A stretch of DNA of 11,060 nucleotides, from the NCBI GenBank assembly GCA_944393305.1, contig CALXZS010000025.1:1-11060 (forward strand), given 5' to 3'. Made by a program: the position numbers and the translations under genes. This stretch comes from an uncultured Clostridia bacterium (GTDB lineage Bacteria; Bacillota; Clostridia; TANB77; CAG-508). Numbering within the stretch: the stretch's first letter is position 1; every line of letters begins with the position of its first letter. Of the stretch, positions 6,280-11,060 are shown piece by piece. The notes under the pieces are model-generated. The model worked only from the letters and a program-made list of their open reading frames with translations, was not told where the DNA came from and made no database searches.

Positions 6280-6320
6280 AAAAACAGCTAAGAAAAAATT
6301 AACGAGGAGGTAATTTATTA
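6203..6320 (+). repeat. 44-bp direct duplication of the dapL initiation region
   Basis: Bases 6203-6246 and 6277-6320 match at 40 of 44 positions with a 74-bp period. The second copy carries the working dapL ribosome-binding site (GAGGAGG 6304-6310) and leads straight into its ATG. The first copy has the weaker GAGAAGG and reads TTATTAGG where the second reads TTATTATGG, so it lacks the start codon. It looks like a decayed duplicate of the translation start that now forms the end of dapF. Confidence 0.8.
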
Positions 6321-7540
6321 TGGCAAAAATAAATGAAAATTTTAAAGATTTAAAAGAAAGCTACTTATTTTCAACAATTGCAAAAAAAGTAGCAGAATTT
6401 CAAAAAGAAAATCCAGATAAAAAAATTATAAAATTAGGAATAGGAGATGTTACAAGACCAATTCCTAAAGCATGTGTAAAAGCAATGGAAAAAGCAATTC
6501 AAGAAATGGCGAATAGTACAACCTTTAAAGGATATGGACCAGAACAAGGATATGAATTTTTAAGAAAAGCTATTGTAGAAAATGAATATAAAAACTTAGG
6601 AATAGATATAGACGAAGTATTTGTATCAGATGGTGCAAAATGTGACTGTGGAAATATAGTAGACTTATTTTCAGAAAATAATAAAATAGCATTAACAGAT
6701 CCAGTTTATCCTGTATATCTTGATACGAATGTAATGGCTGGAAGAGCTGGAAAATACATAGATAATAAATATGAAAAAATAATATATATGCCTTTAACAA
6801 AAGAAAATAATTTTATACCAAGTCTTCCAGAAGAAGTGCCAGATATAATATATTTATGTTTCCCTAACAATCCAACAGGGACTGTACTAAATAAAGAACA
6901 ATTAAAAGTTTGGGTAGATTATGCAAAGGAAAACCATAGTATAATTATGTTTGACGCAGCATACTGTGAATTTATTTCAGAAAAAGATGTCCCAAAAAGT
7001 ATATACGAAATAGAAGGCGCAAAAGAAGTTGCAATAGAATTTAAAAGCTTTTCAAAAACGGCTGGTTTCACAGGAATAAGATGTGCATATGCGATTGTAC
7101 CTAAAGAGGTAATGGCATATGATAAAAATAATGAAAAAATAGGACTTAATAAATTATGGAATAGAAGGCAATGTACGAAATTTAACGGCGTATCATATAT
7201 AACACAAAAAGGAGCAGAAGCGGTTTATACAGATGAAGGAAAAAGGGAAGTAAGAGAAAATATAGACTACTATATGAATAATGCAAAAATAATTTTAGAA
7301 GGCTTAAAAGCAAAAAATATCGAAGCATATGGAGGTGTAAACTCACCATATGTATGGCTTAAAACACCAGAAAACATGAAATCTTGGGACTTCTTTGATA
7401 AACTCTTAAAAGAAGCCAATGTTGTAGGAACACCAGGAGAAGGCTTTGGTCCAAGCGGAGAAGGATATTTTAGATTAACAGCTTTCGGAAGCAAAGAAAA
7501 TACAATCGAAGCCATGGAAAGAATTAATAAAAACATGTAA
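6320..7540 (+). CDS. dapL: LL-diaminopimelate aminotransferase
   Basis: DapL is a pyridoxal-phosphate enzyme that converts tetrahydrodipicolinate directly to LL-diaminopimelate with glutamate as amino donor, bypassing the acylated DapD/DapC/DapE route. ATG 6320 is placed by GAGGAGG (6304-6310). The 406-residue length is normal for the family. Visible landmarks are the MAKINENF start with LGIGDVTRPIP (39-49), GYGPEQG (71-77), FPNNPTGTV (181-189), FDAAY (211-215) and the PLP-lysine motif SFSKTAGFTGIR (243-254), with Lys246 forming the Schiff base and Arg254 contacting the phosphate. Its product is the substrate of DapF encoded just upstream, so the pair supplies meso-diaminopimelate. The DapL route is common in Clostridia, chlamydiae and plants. 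The protein appears intact. Confidence 0.95.
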   Translation: MAKINENFKDLKESYLFSTIAKKVAEFQKENPDKKIIKLGIGDVTRPIPKACVKAMEKAIQEMANSTTFKGYGPEQGYEFLRKAIVENEYKNLGIDIDEVFVSDGAKCDCGNIVDLFSENNKIALTDPVYPVYLDTNVMAGRAGKYIDNKYEKIIYMPLTKENNFIPSLPEEVPDIIYLCFPNNPTGTVLNKEQLKVWVDYAKENHSIIMFDAAYCEFISEKDVPKSIYEIEGAKEVAIEFKSFSKTAGFTGIRCAYAIVPKEVMAYDKNNEKIGLNKLWNRRQCTKFNGVSYITQKGAEAVYTDEGKREVRENIDYYMNNAKIILEGLKAKNIEAYGGVNSPYVWLKTPENMKSWDFFDKLLKEANVVGTPGEGFGPSGEGYFRLTAFGSKENTIEAMERINKNM

Positions 7541-7579
7541 TAAATATAACAAAAAGTGGAAATACTTATATTGAGTTTT

Positions 7580-7694
7580 CAATCTGGGACGGTCCTTAAA
7601 TGAAAAAATTTTTGGTTGGGGACGGTCCTTAATCAAAAATTTATGTTTATAAATATGCATATAAAAATTTTCAATTAAGGACCGTCCCAGATTG
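7580..7694. repeat. REP-like GGGACGGTCCTTAA repeats, two direct and one inverted
   Basis: Copy A (7580-7599, CAATCTGGGACGGTCCTTAA) and copy C (7675-7694) are a perfect 20-bp inverted pair. Copy B (core 7619-7632) is direct to A and pairs with C over 15 bp. Either A or B can form a hairpin with C. The GGGACGGTCC core is itself nearly palindromic. Similar GGGACGGT/ACCGTCCC repeats are scattered through many Firmicute genomes and resemble REP sequences moved by Y1-type (RAYT/IS200-like) transposases. No such gene is in the window. The segment fills the 250-base gap after dapL and could also stop transcription, although no U-run is seen. Confidence 0.75.
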
Positions 7695-7722
7695 GAAAAA
7701 TTGAATGGTTTGTACAAAAATA

Positions 7723-7751
7723 TTGATATTTTAATGAAAATGTAATATAAT
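7723..7751 (+). promoter_or_regulatory. Promoter of the mreB-tetR-acyl-CoA synthetase group
   Basis: TTGATA (7723-7728) and TATAAT (7746-7751, perfect) are spaced 17 bp apart. The start site would be near 7758, about 33 nt before the mreB ATG. No other convincing promoter is seen before the two genes that follow. Confidence 0.7.
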
Positions 7752-7790
7752 TATGATAAATTTGCTAAAATACTGAAAGGAAGATGAAAA

Positions 7791-8798
7791 ATGATAGGCT
7801 CAGGGTTAGATATAGGTATTGATTTAGGAACAGCAACAGTAGTTGCATGTGTTAAAGGAAAAGGAATCGTTTTAAGAGAACCCTCAGTTGTAGCAATTAA
7901 TAAACAAACAAAAGAAGTACTTGCTGTTGGAAAAGATGCAAGGAAAATGATAGGTCGTACACCAAATAATATAGTAGCAATAAGACCACTTAGAGATGGT
8001 GTTATTTCAGATTTTTCAGCAACTTCAAAAATGCTAAAGTATTTTATAAACAAAGCATGTAGTAAAAATACTTTTGGCGGATTTAGAATGATGATATGTG
8101 TACCTTCACAAATTACAGAAGTCGAAAGAAGAGCAGTAATAGATGTTGCTATACAAGCAGGTGCTAAAAAGGCATATTTAATAGAAGAGCCAGTAGCAGC
8201 TGCTATTGGTGCAGGAATAGATATTGCTAAACCATGCGGAAATTTAGTAGTTGATGTAGGGGGAGGAACAACAGATATAGCCGTTATTTCAATTGGTGGG
8301 TCTGTCGTAAGTACATCTTTAAAAATTGCTGGAGATAAATTCGATAATAATATAATGAAATTTATTAAGAAAAAATACAATGTATTAATTGGTGAAAGAA
8401 CAGCTGAGGAAATAAAAATGCAAATTGGATGTGTGTATCCGAGAAAAGAAGAAATTACAATGGAAGCAAGAGGAAGAAATTTAGATACAGGACTTCCAGT
8501 TACAATTACACTACGTTCTTCTGAAATTATGGATGCTTTAATAGAACCTGCAATTCAAATAGTAGAAGCAGTAAAAGGAGTTTTAGAAAAAACACCACCA
8601 GAACTTACAGCAGATATTAGTGATAGAGGTATATATATGACAGGTGGAGGAAGTTTATTATATGGACTAGACAAGCTTTTGCAAGAAAGAACAGGAATAA
8701 ATGTAATGATTGCACAAGATGCTATTTCATGTGTAGCAATTGGTACAGGAAAAGCATTGGATAATTTAGATGCTTTAGACGCAAAATCAAGAAAGTAG
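7791..8798 (+). CDS. mreB: Rod-shape-determining actin homologue MreB/Mbl
   Basis: This bacterial actin forms membrane-bound filaments that guide lateral cell-wall synthesis. ATG 7791 follows AAAGGA (7776-7781). The 335-residue length fits the MreB/Mbl family. The actin-fold ATP site is complete: phosphate-1 loop GIDLGTAT (9-16), phosphate-2 loop DVGGGTTD (155-162) and adenosine motif TGGGSLL (284-290), with EEPVAAAIGAG (132-142) between them. MreB, Mbl and MreBH paralogues cannot be separated by eye, and the usual neighbours mreC and mreD are absent here, so this could be a second, stand-alone copy. It shares a transcript and an overlapping Shine-Dalgarno sequence with the TetR gene that follows. 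Its connection with meso-diaminopimelate genes upstream is thematic (cell wall), but a repeat block and its own promoter separate them. Confidence 0.93.
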   Translation: MIGSGLDIGIDLGTATVVACVKGKGIVLREPSVVAINKQTKEVLAVGKDARKMIGRTPNNIVAIRPLRDGVISDFSATSKMLKYFINKACSKNTFGGFRMMICVPSQITEVERRAVIDVAIQAGAKKAYLIEEPVAAAIGAGIDIAKPCGNLVVDVGGGTTDIAVISIGGSVVSTSLKIAGDKFDNNIMKFIKKKYNVLIGERTAEEIKMQIGCVYPRKEEITMEARGRNLDTGLPVTITLRSSEIMDALIEPAIQIVEAVKGVLEKTPPELTADISDRGIYMTGGGSLLYGLDKLLQERTGINVMIAQDAISCVAIGTGKALDNLDALDAKSRK

Positions 8799-8806
8799 GA
8801 TTGTAT

Positions 8807-9373
8807 ATGAATAGAACAAAAAGAAAAATATTTGAAACGTCTATGAAACTTTTTGCTGAAAAAGGATATGATGCTACAAGTATAGAAGAAATTACAGCAG
8901 AAGTAGGAGTTGCTAAAGGCACATTATATTACCATTTTTCAAGCAAAGAAGAAATTTTCAATTTTTTAATAGAAGAAGGAATGAATTTATTAAAAAATAG
9001 TATAAAAATAAAAATAGACAAACAAAACAATTATATAGATAAATTAAGAGCAATTGTTTTGATACAAATAAAAATCATAGTCAAATATGAAAATTTTATG
9101 ACAATAGTACTTAGTGAAATATGGGGAAATAGCCCGAGAAGCAAAACTTGCAAAAAATATTTAGATGAATATTTAGAAATAGTAAAATCAATAGTTGAAG
9201 AAGGAATAAAAGCAGAGGAAATAAAACCATACAATTCTGAAATACTTACATCTGAAATATTTGGACTTGCTTGTGCTTGCTTGTTACATAAAAAGAATGG
9301 TGAAATAAAAATTGAAGAAATATATAAAGAATTAGACCGTAGTTTTATTCAGAACTTGAGGAAGGGGAAATAG
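8807..9373 (+). CDS. TetR/AcrR-family transcriptional regulator
   Basis: The 188-residue protein opens with a classic TetR DNA-binding domain: KIFETSMKLFAEKGYDATSI (7-26), then the helix-turn-helix EITAEVGVAKGTLYYHFSSKEEIF (28-51). The remaining helical ligand domain is divergent, so the inducer cannot be read. ATG 8807 is preferred over the in-frame TTG 8801 because AGGA (8797-8800) sits six bases before it. That Shine-Dalgarno sequence overlaps the mreB stop TAG (8796-8798), suggesting translational coupling. The next gene starts two bases after this stop. The acyl-CoA synthetase partner suggests a fatty-acyl-responsive repressor, as for known TetR-type fatty-acid regulators, but no operator matching a known motif was recognised. 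Confidence 0.92.
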   Translation: MNRTKRKIFETSMKLFAEKGYDATSIEEITAEVGVAKGTLYYHFSSKEEIFNFLIEEGMNLLKNSIKIKIDKQNNYIDKLRAIVLIQIKIIVKYENFMTIVLSEIWGNSPRSKTCKKYLDEYLEIVKSIVEEGIKAEEIKPYNSEILTSEIFGLACACLLHKKNGEIKIEEIYKELDRSFIQNLRKGK

Positions 9374-9375
9374 TA

Positions 9376-11060
9376 ATGAATATTAATATTAAAATTCCAA
9401 AATTAAAATTTAGAAAAATAAAAATGGATACAGTAGAAAATCTTGAAAACATAGATTACGAAAAATTGATGAAAGAAAATTCTAAACAAAAAAGAACTGA
9501 ACCATATGAAATGTATCATTATAAAACTGTAAAAGAATTTTTTACTGAAGCAATCCAAAAATATAATGATAGACCATGTATATTAGAAAAAACGGATCAT
9601 AAAGAACCTTATAAAACATTTACATATGAAAGATTTGGAAATGATGTTATATCACTTGGAACAGCAATGGTTAAACTACTTAACTTAAAAGATGAAAAAA
9701 CAATCATAATTGGAGAGACTCAATATGATTGGTATATTTCATATATGGCTTTACTTTGCGGAGCTGGAATTGCCGTACCAACAGACAGAGAATTACCACT
9801 TAATGAGTTGGAAAATGTAGTGAAAAGGTCAAGAGCAAAAGCTATAATATACTCACCTAAAAAAGCAGATGATATAAAGAAAATTAAAGAAAAAATTCCA
9901 GAAGTAGAATATTTTATTGAAATGAAATCAAATAAACCTTTAGAAGGAAAAGATGTTGGAATTAATTATTTAATAGAAAGTGGTAAAAAGATAATTGAAT
10001 CTGGTGATAATTCTTTTATGGAAATAGAAATTGACCCAGAAGAATTTAAAATATTATTATTCACATCAGGAACTACATCTAATTCAAAAGGTGTAATGCT
10101 ATGTAATAAAAACTTGGCAGAAAATATTAATGCTGTAAGTGCATATGTTAAATTATATCCAACAGATAGATTTTTCTCAGTTTTGCCATTACACCATACA
10201 TATGAATCAACAATAGGATTTTTATTACCAATAGCAAATGGTTGCTCAATTGCAGTTTGCGAGGGGTTAAGATATATAGTTCCAAACTTACAAGAAGCAA
10301 AGCCAACAGCAGTTTTAACGGTTCCACTTCTTGTTGAAAGCATTTATAAGAAAATAAATGAAACAATAAAGAAAAGTCATAAAGAAAAAATAGTAAATTC
10401 AATGATACATGTTACAAATGCATTGAAAAATATAGGCTTTGACATAAAAAGAAAAGTATTCAAAGAAATACATGATAATTTAGGTGGAAATATAAGAATA
10501 ATAGTTTCAGCAGCAGCTCCTATTGATAAAAAAGTAGGTAATTGGCTTGAAGATATAGGCATAATGTTCCTTCAAGGATATGGACTTACAGAAACAGCAC
10601 CAATTGCAGCATTAACTCCAGAATATAAACCTATGATTGGTTCAGCAGGAAAAGCAATTGTGCAAGCTGAAATAAAAGTAGACAATCCAAATGAAAATGG
10701 AGAAGGAGAAATAATGATAAAATCTCCAACTTTAATGCTTGGATATTATGAAGATGAAAAAGCTACAAAAGAAGCAATAGAACCAGATGGATTCTTCCAC
10801 TCAGGAGATATAGGATATATAGATGACGATGGATTTATTTATATAACAGGTAGAAGCAAAAATGTTATTGTAACACAAAATGGAAAAAATATATATCCAG
10901 AAGAAATAGAAATGATGCTTGAAAAAATACCGGAAATAAAAGAAGTAATGGTTTATGGGAAATCTCCAGAAGGTGAAGAGACAAAAAGAAAAGATGAAAA
11001 AGAATTAATTATTACTGCAAGAGTAATATTAGATAAAGATAAAATACAAGAACTTCATGG
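9376..11060 (+). CDS. AMP-forming acyl-CoA synthetase (long-chain type), partial at 3' end
   Basis: This ANL-superfamily enzyme activates a carboxylic acid, probably a fatty acid, through an acyl-adenylate to its CoA thioester. The frame starts at ATG 9376, two bases after the TetR stop, behind GAGGAAGGGG (9358-9367). It stays open for 561 codons to the window edge, so the C-terminus is missing. Landmarks: P-loop TSGTTSNSKG (230-239), in which Ser replaces the usual Gly after TT and Ser replaces the usual Pro; YGLTET (402-407); HSGDIGYID (475-483) with the ribose-binding aspartate; hinge GRSKN (492-496); and NGKNIYPEEIE (502-512) with the likely catalytic Lys504. Length already exceeds many family members, and some clostridial relatives carry an extra C-terminal domain, which cannot be checked here. 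The substrate is not determinable from sequence; a long-chain fatty acid is the default guess. Likely co-transcribed with mreB and the TetR gene. Confidence 0.92.
   Translation, partial: MNINIKIPKLKFRKIKMDTVENLENIDYEKLMKENSKQKRTEPYEMYHYKTVKEFFTEAIQKYNDRPCILEKTDHKEPYKTFTYERFGNDVISLGTAMVKLLNLKDEKTIIIGETQYDWYISYMALLCGAGIAVPTDRELPLNELENVVKRSRAKAIIYSPKKADDIKKIKEKIPEVEYFIEMKSNKPLEGKDVGINYLIESGKKIIESGDNSFMEIEIDPEEFKILLFTSGTTSNSKGVMLCNKNLAENINAVSAYVKLYPTDRFFSVLPLHHTYESTIGFLLPIANGCSIAVCEGLRYIVPNLQEAKPTAVLTVPLLVESIYKKINETIKKSHKEKIVNSMIHVTNALKNIGFDIKRKVFKEIHDNLGGNIRIIVSAAAPIDKKVGNWLEDIGIMFLQGYGLTETAPIAALTPEYKPMIGSAGKAIVQAEIKVDNPNENGEGEIMIKSPTLMLGYYEDEKATKEAIEPDGFFHSGDIGYIDDDGFIYITGRSKNVIVTQNGKNIYPEEIEMMLEKIPEIKEVMVYGKSPEGEETKRKDEKELIITARVILDKDKIQELH

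Noticed and set aside
7751..8380. 209-codon frame on the minus strand over mreB
   Set aside because: It lies almost entirely antisense to a fully conserved mreB frame, has no Shine-Dalgarno sequence and shows no recognisable protein motif; it is a shadow.
9966..10343. 125-codon minus-strand frame inside the acyl-CoA synthetase
   Set aside because: Antisense to the conserved AMP-binding core including the P-loop; a shadow frame.

Overview
The window is A+T-rich DNA with strong purine-rich Shine-Dalgarno sequences and good sigma-A-type promoters. Gene content includes dapL-type diaminopimelate synthesis, mreB, and a pilin-like protein carrying a formylglycine-generating-enzyme-like (FGE-like) fold. 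Together these point to a low-GC Clostridia-type Firmicute, probably a gut or uncultured lineage; this is an inference from style and gene families, not a placement.

Layout. 1-450 has no large gene. It holds three copies of an ACTTAAAA-containing repeat, a strong promoter (128-156), a leader with riboswitch-like motifs and a (TA)8 tract, and a 20-bp hairpin that looks like an intrinsic terminator (267-310). 451-1663 is a type IV pilin-like surface protein with an FGE-like C-terminal domain, broken by a frameshift in a short A-tract near 495-499. 1722-3575 is a glutamine-dependent asparagine synthetase. 3579-3693 is an exact array of five 23-bp tandem repeats that runs into the promoter of 3744-5012, an AAA_14/DUF4143 ATPase. 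5030-5213 is a small non-coding insertion with perfect 12-bp terminal inverted repeats and an 8-bp target duplication (MITE-like). 5345-6217 is dapF and 6320-7540 is dapL, separated by a 44-bp duplicated initiation region interleaved with a 23-bp inverted repeat. 7580-7694 holds three copies of a GGGACGGTCC repeat in palindromic arrangement. 7791-8798 is mreB/mbl, 8807-9373 a TetR-family regulator, and 9376-11060 an acyl-CoA synthetase that runs off the right edge.

How they fit together. DapL makes LL-diaminopimelate in one step from tetrahydrodipicolinate, and DapF converts it to the meso form for peptidoglycan and lysine. MreB organises the lateral-wall machinery. The TetR gene is tightly packed between mreB and the acyl-CoA synthetase, so it may control lipid use in the same transcript. 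The pilin-like gene sits behind a leader/terminator arrangement that suggests transcriptional attenuation.

No complete, clearly undescribed system is present. The most interesting points are the pilin leader and frameshift, the 23-bp promoter array, the MITE, and the dapF-dapL duplication. All family calls come from reading the sequence; no database search was run.
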